Shown piece after piece: positions 41,623 to 50,339 of a DNA stretch of 64,000 bases (within the stretch, counting starts at the first letter, position 1; each line of letters opens with the position of its first letter). The position numbers and the translations under genes were made by a program. The notes under the pieces are model-generated. The model was not told where the DNA came from. It saw only the letters and a program-made list of their open reading frames with translations, and ran no database searches. The stretch lies in contig NZ_CP040814.1 in the NCBI RefSeq assembly GCF_019443965.1, forward strand, positions 868,001 through 932,000, in the 5' to 3' direction. Source of the DNA: Salinibacterium sp. M195. GTDB lineage: Bacteria > Actinomycetota > Actinomycetes > Actinomycetales > Microbacteriaceae.

Positions 41623-42579
41623 CTAGTCGCGCGGCTTCAGCCTGATCGTGGGCAGCTCGGGCGCAGGCAGCGGATGCCCGTCAAAGTTGGCCACGGTGCC
41701 GAAACGTCCGGCGGGGTTGCCGCCGTCAATTACGTCGGCCTGCCACTGCGCGCGGTACTCCACAATCTCGTCGTGACTGCGCCCGATGAAGTTCCACCAC
41801 ATGATGATGGATTCGCCGAGCGGCTCGCCTCCGAGCAGCAGGAGCCGGGCATCCGTCGTCGCGGTGATCGTGAGTTCGGTAAGGCCGGGGGCGAGGTAGG
41901 CGAGGTGATCTGTCGGGGTCGCGACGTTCGCGATTGTCACGTCTCCGGTATCCACGAGCACGCCATGTTCGAAGCTGGCGTCGAGAGTGAGCGTGATGCT
42001 TGTGCCGGCGGGAACGTCGAGCTGGGCGCCAAGAAGCGGCGAGAAGACGCGGGCTGGCGACGAGACGCCGGCCAGCTCACCGATGAAGACGCTGAGAGCG
42101 GCGCCCTGATGCTCGAAGGGTGTTGGCGCATAGTTCTCGAATGCGGGAGCGGTGTTGCGATGCGCATCAGGCAGGGCAACCCAGAGCTGCGCGCCGTGCA
42201 GAAGCGTCGGCTCGGAGGGAGAGACCTCGGAGTGCGAGATGCCGTGACCGGCCGTCATGAGATTCAACTCGCCGGGCCGCACGGTCGCGAGACTGCCGAC
42301 GCTATCGCGGTGCTCGATGTCGCCGGCAAAAAGCCAACTGACGGTTTGCAGGCCGGTATGCGGATGCGGGGGCACGTGCATCCGCGTCGTCTCTGGTCCG
42401 TAGTGATCGATGAAACACCAGCCGCCGATGAGTGAGCGGGAACGCTGCGGCAGAGTGCGCCGCACGTTCATTGCCCGCGGACCACCGAGGGGAACCTCGC
42501 GCGGCGTGAGCAACTGCACGCCAGCTCCCTGCTGCGTTTCACACAGCACTTCGGCCGGGTTCTTCTCAGGGTTGCTCAC
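41623..42579 (-). CDS. Pirin-family bicupin protein
   Basis: 318 residues from GTG 42579 with AGGAG upstream. The N-terminal cupin carries the metal site: HVPPHPHTGLQTVSWLFAG (His-x-His) with AGHGISHSEVSP giving the third His and Glu. The C-terminal pirin_C cupin begins around 175. Pirins are Fe-dependent; some oxidise quercetin, others act as regulators, and the activity here is unknown. It is 36 bases behind the C39-like peptidase gene on the same strand, so it could be the tail of that operon. It is convergent with the alpha-galactosidase gene. Confidence 0.9.
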   Translation of the reverse strand: MSNPEKNPAEVLCETQQGAGVQLLTPREVPLGGPRAMNVRRTLPQRSRSLIGGWCFIDHYGPETTRMHVPPHPHTGLQTVSWLFAGDIEHRDSVGSLATVRPGELNLMTAGHGISHSEVSPSEPTLLHGAQLWVALPDAHRNTAPAFENYAPTPFEHQGAALSVFIGELAGVSSPARVFSPLLGAQLDVPAGTSITLTLDASFEHGVLVDTGDVTIANVATPTDHLAYLAPGLTELTITATTDARLLLLGGEPLGESIIMWWNFIGRSHDEIVEYRAQWQADVIDGGNPAGRFGTVANFDGHPLPAPELPTIRLKPRD

Positions 42580-42615
42580 GGCGGCTCCTCTACCCGATTG
42601 TCACGTCGCTGAGTG

Positions 42616-43779
42616 CTAGCGTGCCACAAAAATTACCCCGCGATAAGTGGGGTCACCGAACGCCACCATCTGGTCGAGCACCGCGATCGAGACGGGGAGA
42701 TCGTGGGAGTCGACCCAGGTCTCACCCTGCTCGGCCGTGATCCACGGATCGTTGAGCAGAACAGTGTCGCCATCCACGGCGTGTGCCACGACCCAGTGCG
42801 GAGTCGAGGCATCGTGCATGGGCTCTTCTTCGATCAACAGGATCGCCAATTCGCCACTGGCAACGCGCTCAGTGATCTGCTCGATCGACAACGGGGCAGT
42901 GTGCTGCTGGATGCCGCGGCTCACCGCTTCGGCTCGAGACTGCTCCTGCAGCTGCTCGCGGAATATGCGCTCTTCGCCCTCGTAAGTTTCCAGTAGCGTC
43001 GGCGCAGTCGTATCGAGGTGCAGCTCGAGACGGATAGCCGACGCCGACTGCGCAATCACGTCGTGCACGGCCACCGCGAGACCCAACGGCTCACAGGCCG
43101 GAAAGTTGGTGGCCGAACGCCAGAAAGCGAGTTCGCGCTCGCGGGCATCCTCATCTTCGGTGTCAGCGAAGGGCTCAAGGCCCAGGTGGCTGAGGGCGGT
43201 CATCGCGGCGACCGCTCCACACGTGAACAGTGTGGTCTGGCCGTAGTAGCGCAGTTGCTCGTGCGACCAGCCGCCGTGCCACAGCACGAAACCGCGAACG
43301 CCTTGCGTGCCATCGGCAGAGGAGATGGGGTCGCGCAGTGCGGTGAACCCGAGATCGACAGCGAAGGCGGGGAGGTCGGAATCGAGCGGGAGCTGCCACT
43401 TGAGGGCAGCGTCGCCGCGCTCCGCGGAGGCCTCGATTAGTGTGCCGAGAAGAGCCTGAGCTGCAGCGTCACTGTCAGCCCAGAGATCTACGAGCTTCGT
43501 GTAGCGCGTATTGGGGCGACCGGAGGTGAGCGTCGCTGCGCTGCCGGTGGGGGAGTCGAGCATCCACACCCGAGGGTTATAGGGCGTGCGGTCGCGTTGC
43601 CATTCAGCAGCGCGCTCAGTGCCGAGAGCCTCTATGAGGTGCGCGGGAAGCTCGGCTGGAGAAAGCTCAACGACGGCGTCAGCGGCGCTCGCGTCAGAGT
43701 CGGCAGCAGAACCGGCGGCAGCAGGACCGGCGGCAGCGGATTCGGCGGCAGCGGGCTGGGCAGGAGTGGAGGTGTCCAC
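42616..43779 (-). CDS. C39-like cysteine peptidase-family protein
   Basis: 387 residues from GTG 43779 with AAAGGA upstream. It begins with an Ala/Gly/Ser-rich low-complexity segment of about 35 residues. A middle part (ALKWQLPLDSDLPAFAVDLG) resembles the end of a GNAT-type domain, an association known for DUF3335-type proteins. The C39-like catalytic domain starts at YYGQTTLFTCGAVAAMTALS, where Gln and Cys are the oxyanion and nucleophile residues. HWVVAHAVDGDTVLLNDPW supplies His and Asp. There is no signal peptide or ABC domain, so it is a stand-alone cytosolic protein. It lies 42 bases after the oligopeptide ATPase, suggesting processing of imported peptides; this is inferred. Confidence 0.8.
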   Translation of the reverse strand: MDTSTPAQPAAAESAAAGPAAAGSAADSDASAADAVVELSPAELPAHLIEALGTERAAEWQRDRTPYNPRVWMLDSPTGSAATLTSGRPNTRYTKLVDLWADSDAAAQALLGTLIEASAERGDAALKWQLPLDSDLPAFAVDLGFTALRDPISSADGTQGVRGFVLWHGGWSHEQLRYYGQTTLFTCGAVAAMTALSHLGLEPFADTEDEDARERELAFWRSATNFPACEPLGLAVAVHDVIAQSASAIRLELHLDTTAPTLLETYEGEERIFREQLQEQSRAEAVSRGIQQHTAPLSIEQITERVASGELAILLIEEEPMHDASTPHWVVAHAVDGDTVLLNDPWITAEQGETWVDSHDLPVSIAVLDQMVAFGDPTYRGVIFVAR

Positions 43780-43821
43780 GGGGTCCTTTCGGGGCGAGGT
43801 TGGGCGCTTCTGGCGCCGAGC

Positions 43822-45513
43822 TCAGTGAGTGGGTGCTTCGTGAATCGACGCCGCAACGAGCGCCTGAGTGTAGGGATGAGTCGGGGCGTTGAGCACGTCG
43901 TGGCACAGGCCAGACTCGACAACGTCACCGTGGCGCAGCACGTAGACGCGGTCGGCGAGCTGACGCACCACGGCAAGGTCGTGCGAGATGAACAGGATCG
44001 AGAGACCGAGTTCGAAGCGGAGTTTCGCGAGCAGGTCGAGAATCTGTTTTTGCACCGAAACATCGAGCGCCGAGACCGATTCGTCGCAGATCAGCAACTG
44101 CGGCTGAACCGCCAGTGCGCGGGCAATTGCGACTCGCTGGCGTTGGCCACCCGAGAGTTCCGCGGGGCGTTTGCTCGCAAAGTCGGTGGGCAGTTCCACC
44201 AACTGCAGCAGGCCGTTCAGGTCGGATGCCGGGCGACCAGCCACCCGCAGCGCCAACTTCAGCGACCGCCCGACACTGATCATCGGGTTGAGCGAGGAGT
44301 ACGGATCTTGGAACACGATCTGCATTTGCTTGGGCGTGCGTGTGGCGCGGCCCGGAGCCAGGGCAACACCATCGAACTCGATCACACCGCTAGTTTCGTG
44401 TTCGAGGCCGGCAATGCAGCGCGCGATGGTGGTCTTGCCCGAACCGCTCTCGCCGACGATGCCCACAGTTTCGCCCCGGCCCACCGTGACGCTCACTTCG
44501 TGCAGCACGCTTTTGTCGCCAAAACTCTTGGTGATGTCGGTCGCGACAACGAGGTCACCGGTCGTGCTGTTGGGCGTAACACCGGCACCTTCGGCGCTAG
44601 CAGCAGCAGCAGCAGCCGCGTCGCGAGCGCCAGCGCCGGACGCCGCCCGCACGACCCGAGCCGAGCGATCGGTGAGCGAGGGGTCGGCGTCGATCAGCGC
44701 CCGAGTGTACGGATGGCTTGGCGCATTGAGCACGGAGCTCGTGACACCGCGCTCAACGATCTCGCCGTGGCGCATCACGAGCACGTGCTCCGCACGCCCG
44801 CGCACCATGCCGAGGTCGTGCGAAATGAGCAGGGCAGCCATGCCGCGCTTTTCTTGCAGGCCGCGAAGCAGGTCGAGAATCTCGCCCTGGTTGCTCGCGT
44901 CGAGAGCCGTGGTTGGCTCGTCAGCAATGAGCAGTTCTGGGTCGGTGGCGAGGGCCGCAGCGATCGCAACCCGTTGGCGCATTCCGCCGGACAGTTCGTG
45001 CGGGTAGGCGCGGGCGACATCTGCGGGCAGGTTCACTTCGGCAAGGCTCTGGGTGATCAGGGCGGTGCGCTCGTCGCGGCTGAGGCGACGGCCGGCGGCC
45101 GCATCGATCGTCATCCCGATCTGGGCGCCGCAGCGGTGTACGGGGCTCAAGCTCGTGAAAGGGTCTTGCAGCAGGAGCGAAATTCGGCGGCCCCGAGTGG
45201 CTCGCCACACGGCATCCGTTGACGGCAGCTCGATTGTGGCACTCGACAGCGCAATGGTGCCGCGCGCGCTGAAGCCGGCAGGCAAGAGTCCGGCGATGGC
45301 TTTGGCTGAGAGGGTCTTGCCCGAGCCCGATTCGCCGATGAGGGCGAGGGTTTCGCCCGGCGCGATGGAGAAGTCGAAGGGCGCGACAACCACGCCAGCT
45401 GGACCATCGATCGTCAGCCCCGCGACGGACACTTGGGCGGTCGCATTAGGGCTACGGCTGTCTGCAGCAGCGGAGTTCGCGGCAGCGGTGTTCGCAACGT
45501 CGGTGTCGGTCAT
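43822..45513 (-). CDS. Oligopeptide ABC transporter, fused double ATP-binding protein (DppD-DppF type)
   Basis: 563 residues. Two complete ABC ATPase domains lie in one chain. The first has Walker A GESGSGKT, signature LSGGMRQRVAIAAAL and Walker B LLIADEPTTALD. The second has GESGSGKT, LSGGQRQRVAIARAL and LLICDESVSALD (Ser for the usual Pro after Asp-Glu). A linker of about 30 residues with an Ala run (DAAAAAAASAEGAG) joins them. Each half also has the oligopeptide C-terminal block (HPYTRALI / HPYTQALV). This GsiA-like fusion replaces separate DppD and DppF subunits. It starts in the stop codon of the DppC gene (ATGA). Confidence 0.93.
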   Translation of the reverse strand: MTDTDVANTAAANSAAADSRSPNATAQVSVAGLTIDGPAGVVVAPFDFSIAPGETLALIGESGSGKTLSAKAIAGLLPAGFSARGTIALSSATIELPSTDAVWRATRGRRISLLLQDPFTSLSPVHRCGAQIGMTIDAAAGRRLSRDERTALITQSLAEVNLPADVARAYPHELSGGMRQRVAIAAALATDPELLIADEPTTALDASNQGEILDLLRGLQEKRGMAALLISHDLGMVRGRAEHVLVMRHGEIVERGVTSSVLNAPSHPYTRALIDADPSLTDRSARVVRAASGAGARDAAAAAAASAEGAGVTPNSTTGDLVVATDITKSFGDKSVLHEVSVTVGRGETVGIVGESGSGKTTIARCIAGLEHETSGVIEFDGVALAPGRATRTPKQMQIVFQDPYSSLNPMISVGRSLKLALRVAGRPASDLNGLLQLVELPTDFASKRPAELSGGQRQRVAIARALAVQPQLLICDESVSALDVSVQKQILDLLAKLRFELGLSILFISHDLAVVRQLADRVYVLRHGDVVESGLCHDVLNAPTHPYTQALVAASIHEAPTH

Positions 45514-46367
45514 GAGCGCCCCGTTCTGGTCAGGTTTTGGCCGAGCCAGTCACCAACGAGGTTTGCGGCCGAAGCGACGCCGATGATGAGTAGCGCCGGC
45601 ACAAGAACCGCGGCCGGGTTGTCGATCATGATGGCGCGACCGTCGGTGAGCTGGCGCCCCCAGTCGGCCGTACCCGGAGCAACGCCGACGCCCAAAAATG
45701 ACAGCGACGAGAACGCCACGAGCGCGAAGGCCACGTTGAGCATCGAGTTCGTGATGATGAGCGACCAGACATTCGGCAGCACTTGTGTGAACATGATTCG
45801 CGCCTTCGACAGCGACAGCATTTGGGCCGCCTCCACGAAGGGGCGCGCGGCCTGCTCCATGACCCCGGCGCGCACAATGCGGATGTCCGAGGGCGAGAAC
45901 AGCAGGATCAACAGCAGCACGGTCATCCAGTAGCCAGCGCCGAAGACGCCAGCGACCACAATCGCGGCCAGCAGCAGCGGTAGCGAGAACAGCAGGTCAG
46001 TCCAGCGTCCAATAATGAAGTCGATCGGCCCACGAAGATAACCAGACACCGTGCCGAGCAGAATGCCGAGAACCATCGACCCGAGGGCAACACACACCGG
46101 ACCAACGAGGGCGGATGCCGCTCCCGCGATCGTCAGAGCAAGCACGTCACGGCCGAGTTCGTCGGTGCCGAGAAGGTGGCCGGGGCTGCCCGGTGGCAGG
46201 AGCGAATCGAGAATCGACTGGGCGGTGGCATCCGGGGCAATGAGGTTGCCGAAGAGCACCAAAAAGGCGACAGCGCCGAGTAACGCGAGTGACAACCACA
46301 CGGCCACCGGATGCCGGCGGCGCGACCGGGGAAGTTTCGCTAAGACGATAGCTTCGGTGCTGGTCAC
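45510..46367 (-). CDS. Oligopeptide ABC transporter permease (DppC type)
   Basis: 285 residues from GTG 46367 with AGGAGG upstream, overlapping the DppB gene by four bases. An N-terminal helix is followed by a loop with DELGRDVLALTIAGAASALV, typical of DppC/OppC; the EAA-type motif is PFVEAAQMLSLSKARIMFTQ. It forms the membrane channel with DppB. It overlaps the double ATPase gene by four bases. The substrate is a peptide or similar solute by family. Confidence 0.92.
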   Translation of the reverse strand: MTSTEAIVLAKLPRSRRRHPVAVWLSLALLGAVAFLVLFGNLIAPDATAQSILDSLLPPGSPGHLLGTDELGRDVLALTIAGAASALVGPVCVALGSMVLGILLGTVSGYLRGPIDFIIGRWTDLLFSLPLLLAAIVVAGVFGAGYWMTVLLLILLFSPSDIRIVRAGVMEQAARPFVEAAQMLSLSKARIMFTQVLPNVWSLIITNSMLNVAFALVAFSSLSFLGVGVAPGTADWGRQLTDGRAIMIDNPAAVLVPALLIIGVASAANLVGDWLGQNLTRTGRS

Positions 46368-47353
46368 TGTGCACCCTCCTTAGCGCGGATGCGGGGATCG
46401 AGAAAGACGTACGCGAGGTCAGCCAGTAGAGCGATTGTCGCAATCGTCACGGCGACAAGCAGGGTGAGTGCTTGCACGACGGCGATGTCCTTGAACAGAA
46501 CGGACCCTTGCAGCAGAGTGCCGAGTCCGGGCAGAGCGAACGTGGTTTCGGCCAGAACGGTGCCGCCGACCAGGAAGGTCAGCACGAGGCTCGCGCCGGT
46601 GACGATCGGGATGGCGGCGTTGCGCAGGGCGATCAGGTGAACTTGGCGGTCGGGCAAGCCTCGCGCGCGACCAAAGGTTACGTAGTCGCTTTCAAGTTCT
46701 CGCAGCATTGCCGTTCGCGTGAGTTTGAGGATGATCGCGCCGAGTCCGAGCGCCAGAGTGATGGCGGGCAGCACGAGGTGCCACAGGGTGTCGAGTCCGC
46801 CCTCGCCCGCGCCATAAACGGGAAAGATCGGCAGGTAGAACGCGAAGACGTAGAGCAGGAGAAGACCGACGGCGAAGGTGGGGGCGCTGAGGCCGACGAT
46901 GCCGAAACCCGTTGCGAAGCGGTCGATCCAGCTGCCGGAGCGCACCGCGCTCTGAACGCCGAGCGGAACGGCGACAACGAGGGCGAGCACAAACGCGAGC
47001 CCGCTAAGCGCGGCGGTGATGCCGAGGCGGGAGCCAATCACATTCGACACCGAATCTTGCAGGCGGATGGACTGCCCAAAGTCACCGGTGAGGGTGTTGC
47101 CCAACCAGATCAGGTACTGCATATAGAGCGGCTGATCGAGGTTGTATTGCGCGCGGATGGCAGCAATGGCTTCTGGCGATGATGCCCGGTTGCCGAGCAG
47201 GTTCTTGACGATGTCGCCGGGGGCGAGATGCAACATCGAGAACACGATGATGGAGAGCACCAGCAGGATGCCGATGGTGCCGAGCACGCGCACCACAAGC
47301 ATGCGGCCCAGGGACCGAGCTTGTGATGCGCGTGCAATCGGGGTGGTTGTCAC
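46364..47353 (-). CDS. Oligopeptide ABC transporter permease (DppB type)
   Basis: 329 residues from GTG 47353, two bases after the binding-protein stop; the open frame further upstream overlaps that gene and is not protein-like. The first helix MLVVRVLGTIGILLVLSIIV is followed by LHLAPGDIVKNLLGN and IRAQYNLDQPLYMQYLIWL, the classical DppB N-terminal block. The C-terminal loop is YVTFGRARGLPDRQVHLIAL. It forms a heterodimer with the DppC-type subunit. Part of the five-gene minus-strand operon. Confidence 0.92.
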   Translation of the reverse strand: MTTTPIARASQARSLGRMLVVRVLGTIGILLVLSIIVFSMLHLAPGDIVKNLLGNRASSPEAIAAIRAQYNLDQPLYMQYLIWLGNTLTGDFGQSIRLQDSVSNVIGSRLGITAALSGLAFVLALVVAVPLGVQSAVRSGSWIDRFATGFGIVGLSAPTFAVGLLLLYVFAFYLPIFPVYGAGEGGLDTLWHLVLPAITLALGLGAIILKLTRTAMLRELESDYVTFGRARGLPDRQVHLIALRNAAIPIVTGASLVLTFLVGGTVLAETTFALPGLGTLLQGSVLFKDIAVVQALTLLVAVTIATIALLADLAYVFLDPRIRAKEGAQ

Positions 47354-47355
47354 TG

Positions 47356-48951
47356 CTATCCAGCGGGAGTGAGCAGGGTCGGCCACGACGAGATGAACGC
47401 GAATGAGCTGTAGCTGCTCATGTCGATGTTCTTCGAGAACGCGGTTGCGGATTGTCCCCACCAGAGTGGAACGCTGATGACGTCTTCTGCCTGCAGCGTC
47501 TCGGCCTCGATGAGGAGGTCGATGCGGGCAGCCGGGTCAGTCTCGGCGCCAACGCGGGCAAACAATGAGAGCACTTCGGGGTTCTCATAGTTCGAGATGT
47601 TGTAGTCACCGAGCATGTAGGTCGAGACTTCAGCGGGGTCGCCAAGAGTGGAGAAGTACCACATGAGGCCAACGCCGTAGCTGCTGTCTTGCTCGAGGCT
47701 CGCGAGCCATTCCTCGATCGGAACTTCGCGCACGTTCAGCGTGACGCCGATCTTGGAGAGGTTCTCGGCGAGCGACTGTGCTGCGGTTCCGAGCTGCGGC
47801 CCCGTGGAAGGGAAGAGCATGTCGGTCTCGAAGCCATCCGGGTGGTCAGAGGCTGCCAGTGCTGCGGCCGCCGCATCGAGGTCGAAGTCATACTGCGGGA
47901 TGCTCGCCAGCAGGTCGCGGGCATCGTCGGCGCTGTAGACGCTTCCGAGGGATTCGGGCGTCGCGATGGCGGTGGCTACTTCACCGTGGCCGCGCAGCAG
48001 TTTGTCGACGATCGTGGTGCGGTCAACGCTGTGGGCGAAGGCTTCGCGCACCTTCGGGTCGGTGAACGGCTCCAGCGCGGTGTTGAAGTACATGCCGACA
48101 TAGGAGAGGTCATTGACATAGTCAACACGCATGTTGTCGAGGTCTTCCCACTGGGTCGACTGCGCGAGCGGCACGTTGAAGGCAACATCAATATCGCCAG
48201 ACTGGGCGGCAAGAAGGCGAGTGCCCTCATCCGGAATGAACTTCACGTTGATGTTTTTCACCTCGGGAAGGTCACCCCACCAGGTGTCGACGCGTTCGAA
48301 GTTCACGTGCGAGTCGGGCACGAACTCAGTGACCTTGTACGGCCCCGAGCCCAGGAGCAGTGCGCTGCTGGTGCCCACTTCGCCGTTGTTCTCTTCCCAG
48401 AACTTCTGCGACGTGATGAAGGCGGCACCACCGGTGCTCATGTTGGCGGCGAAGGCTGCATCGGGTGCCGAGAGGGTCACGGTGACTTCGAGGTCGCCAG
48501 TCTTTTCGACGGTGTCAACGCCACCCAAGTAGTAGGAGAGGCCGGGGGAGCTGGTTTCGTCGCGGGCTTGCTCCAAACTGAAGACAACGTCGTCGGCGGT
48601 CACCGGGGTGCCGTCTTGGAACATCGCATCCTCGCGCAGTTCGTAGACGTAGGTCACGTCATCCGGCTGCTCCCACGATTCGGCAAGACCGGGCTGCAGG
48701 GCGCCATCGGCATCGATCGAGACGAGACCTTCCTGAGCGATGGAGGCGATGTAGTAGTTCAGAATGCCGCTCTCGGCGCCAACATACAGGCTCGAGAGCG
48801 ATCCGGGCAGGGCAACCGTGATGGTGTCAATGTTGCCGTCGCCGGTGGGAGTGTTCGAGGTGGCACAGCCAGCGAGTAGCAGTGCCGAGGCGGCGACGGC
48901 GACGGTGGACGCCCGAGCCCCCTTTACCAGGGTGGAGTTAGTCGATCTCAT
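47356..48951 (-). CDS. Oligopeptide ABC transporter substrate-binding lipoprotein
   Basis: 531 residues if translated from ATG 48951. The first 29 residues are a lipoprotein signal peptide: basic start, hydrophobic AVAASALLLAGC and lipidated Cys29. The mature part is a family 5 solute-binding protein (ESGILNYYIASIAQEGLVSI, then FQDGTPVTADDVVFSLEQAR and AFAHSVDRTTIVDKLLRGHG). It binds peptides or nickel/opine-type solutes outside the membrane for the DppB/DppC channel. A GAAAGG sequence lies 11 bases upstream of the ATG. The frame is open for 359 further codons upstream and encodes a complete LysR regulator; see the combined entry. Confidence 0.88.
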   Translation of the reverse strand: MRSTNSTLVKGARASTVAVAASALLLAGCATSNTPTGDGNIDTITVALPGSLSSLYVGAESGILNYYIASIAQEGLVSIDADGALQPGLAESWEQPDDVTYVYELREDAMFQDGTPVTADDVVFSLEQARDETSSPGLSYYLGGVDTVEKTGDLEVTVTLSAPDAAFAANMSTGGAAFITSQKFWEENNGEVGTSSALLLGSGPYKVTEFVPDSHVNFERVDTWWGDLPEVKNINVKFIPDEGTRLLAAQSGDIDVAFNVPLAQSTQWEDLDNMRVDYVNDLSYVGMYFNTALEPFTDPKVREAFAHSVDRTTIVDKLLRGHGEVATAIATPESLGSVYSADDARDLLASIPQYDFDLDAAAAALAASDHPDGFETDMLFPSTGPQLGTAAQSLAENLSKIGVTLNVREVPIEEWLASLEQDSSYGVGLMWYFSTLGDPAEVSTYMLGDYNISNYENPEVLSLFARVGAETDPAARIDLLIEAETLQAEDVISVPLWWGQSATAFSKNIDMSSYSSFAFISSWPTLLTPAG

Positions 48952-50028
48952 GCGAAGTTCGTGCCTTTCGGTGAGCGTTACAGGAGGAGTGAAGGGTGCG
49001 GATGAAAATTTCGCGCGTTGGAGATGCGAGTGCTGTGACAGTGCCGCGCGATCACTGCTGGTTTTCCGGGCCACCTCGCGCATGGCGAGCAGCCGGAGGG
49101 CTACGGCGATGCTGGGGGTGTCGGCCGAGTCGTCGAGCGTTGTCGCATAGATGCGTCGACGAAGTTTGGGCTGCAGCTCGAGAGCGACGACACTCTCGGG
49201 CAGGGTCGTGGTGGCGATCGCGAGTTCCGAGAGGAACGTCACGCCGATTCCGGATGCCACGAGCGCGAGTGCCGCGTCAGTTTTGGTGACGTCATGCCGC
49301 AGGGTGGGTTTCTCGCCCAGAGCGGTCGCGACAGCAACGAGTTGCTCGGTGCAGGTTGCCGGGCCGCCGATCCAAGTAGAGGGGAGGAGGGCTGCGACGC
49401 TGGCTGTCGTTCCGAGTTTCTCGGCAACCGCGCGGGGAACAATCGCGAGCACGTTCTCCGAGAGCAGGAAGCGCGAACGTAGTCCGTCGGCGCTGGTGTG
49501 CGAGCTTGAGGTGATCGTGTGATCGCTCGCGTAGCGATAATCGAGGGCAATGTCGGCGCTGCCGTCGGCAACAGCGCCGAGGGCGGCATCCGGTTCTGCC
49601 TCGCTGAATTCGACGTGGATGCCCGGAAACTCGCGATCAAGACGCGACAGTAGTGGCGCGATGATGCTGGCGACGGCGGCGGGGAAGGCTGCGAGGCGAA
49701 CCGCTCCGCGGTCGAGGCCGAGGTGGGCGGTCAGGTCGCTAGCCGCTGCGGTTATGGCGGCATCGATGCGGGGAGCATGGCGAGCTAGGAGGGCGCCAGC
49801 TTCGGTGAGCTCCATGCCGCGCGGGGTGCGAGCGACGAGCGCGATATTGAGGCGAGCTTCACTGCGCTTGAGTTGCTGAGTAATGGCCGGCTGACTGAAG
49901 CCGAGCCTTCGGGCGGCGGCCGAAACGCTACCGGTACCTTGGATCGCCACCAAGATGCGCAGCATGTGGAGGTCGAGCGCGCGCGTGAGTTCGTCAAGGG
50001 TGGCGGAGTCTTCCGATGCGGCCTGCAT
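47356..50028 (-). CDS. Continuous LysR regulator - lipoprotein reading frame (890 codons without a stop)
   Basis: From ATG 50028 (AAGG upstream) one frame runs 890 codons to 47356. Codons 1 to about 330 encode a LysR-type regulator: HTH GSVSAAARRLGFSQPAITQQ at about 31-50, then an effector domain with LDREFPGIHVEFSEAEPDAA and LVASGIGVTFLSELAIA. A poor, Ser/Pro/Thr-rich stretch (about 330-359) joins it to Met360, the natural start of the binding lipoprotein, whose lipobox Cys would be residue 388. Normally a LysR gene ends after about 300 codons. Either two proteins are made with the lysR stop lost by a small indel, or a real chimera exists: cytoplasmic DNA-binding part, one membrane segment, outside sensor. 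Re-translation of the junction by hand confirmed that no in-frame stop exists. Confidence 0.75.
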   Translation of the reverse strand: MQAASEDSATLDELTRALDLHMLRILVAIQGTGSVSAAARRLGFSQPAITQQLKRSEARLNIALVARTPRGMELTEAGALLARHAPRIDAAITAAASDLTAHLGLDRGAVRLAAFPAAVASIIAPLLSRLDREFPGIHVEFSEAEPDAALGAVADGSADIALDYRYASDHTITSSSHTSADGLRSRFLLSENVLAIVPRAVAEKLGTTASVAALLPSTWIGGPATCTEQLVAVATALGEKPTLRHDVTKTDAALALVASGIGVTFLSELAIATTTLPESVVALELQPKLRRRIYATTLDDSADTPSIAVALRLLAMREVARKTSSDRAALSQHSHLQRAKFSSAPFTPPVTLTERHELRMRSTNSTLVKGARASTVAVAASALLLAGCATSNTPTGDGNIDTITVALPGSLSSLYVGAESGILNYYIASIAQEGLVSIDADGALQPGLAESWEQPDDVTYVYELREDAMFQDGTPVTADDVVFSLEQARDETSSPGLSYYLGGVDTVEKTGDLEVTVTLSAPDAAFAANMSTGGAAFITSQKFWEENNGEVGTSSALLLGSGPYKVTEFVPDSHVNFERVDTWWGDLPEVKNINVKFIPDEGTRLLAAQSGDIDVAFNVPLAQSTQWEDLDNMRVDYVNDLSYVGMYFNTALEPFTDPKVREAFAHSVDRTTIVDKLLRGHGEVATAIATPESLGSVYSADDARDLLASIPQYDFDLDAAAAALAASDHPDGFETDMLFPSTGPQLGTAAQSLAENLSKIGVTLNVREVPIEEWLASLEQDSSYGVGLMWYFSTLGDPAEVSTYMLGDYNISNYENPEVLSLFARVGAETDPAARIDLLIEAETLQAEDVISVPLWWGQSATAFSKNIDMSSYSSFAFISSWPTLLTPAG

Positions 50029-50075
50029 AACGACACCTTATGGCCAAAGTGCCGATCTATAACGTTACAGAATTA

Positions 50076-50339
50076 TTAACTTTCACTCTGAGCAATTTCG
50101 GACCCCGGCGACTGCACCGTGACGAGCAGCTCTCCGACCTCGCACTCCAGCGCAGCGCACACCGCAAACAGCGTCGAGAAGCGGATGGCGCGAGCACGGT
50201 CGTTCTTCAACACCGACAGGTTCACGACGCTCACGCCCACAATTTCGCTCAGCAGCGTGAGCGTCATCCCTCGTTGCTCGAGAAGTTCATCGAGCCGACA
50301 GTGGATGCCGGTGGCTTCGTTCTCTTCCGCGGGCGCCAT
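50076..50339 (-). CDS. Small HTH (Cro/CI, YozG-type) regulator partnered with DUF2975
   Basis: 87 residues from ATG 50339, which shares one base with the stop of the DUF2975 gene (TGATG). The HTH is MTLTLLSEIVGVSVVNLSVL followed by NDRARAIRFSTLFAVCAALE, as in the HTH_26/YozG group. Small HTH proteins of this type nearly always follow a DUF2975 membrane protein. The pair probably forms a membrane-linked regulatory switch; the signal is unknown. The open frame upstream of the ATG lies inside the DUF2975 gene and is not protein-like. The lysR-lipoprotein frame begins 47 bases downstream on the same strand. Confidence 0.85.
   Translation of the reverse strand: MAPAEENEATGIHCRLDELLEQRGMTLTLLSEIVGVSVVNLSVLKNDRARAIRFSTLFAVCAALECEVGELLVTVQSPGSEIAQSES

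Noticed and set aside
47689..48879. 396-codon plus-strand frame opposite the oligopeptide-binding lipoprotein
   Set aside because: Antisense shadow; the sense strand encodes a complete family 5 binding protein.
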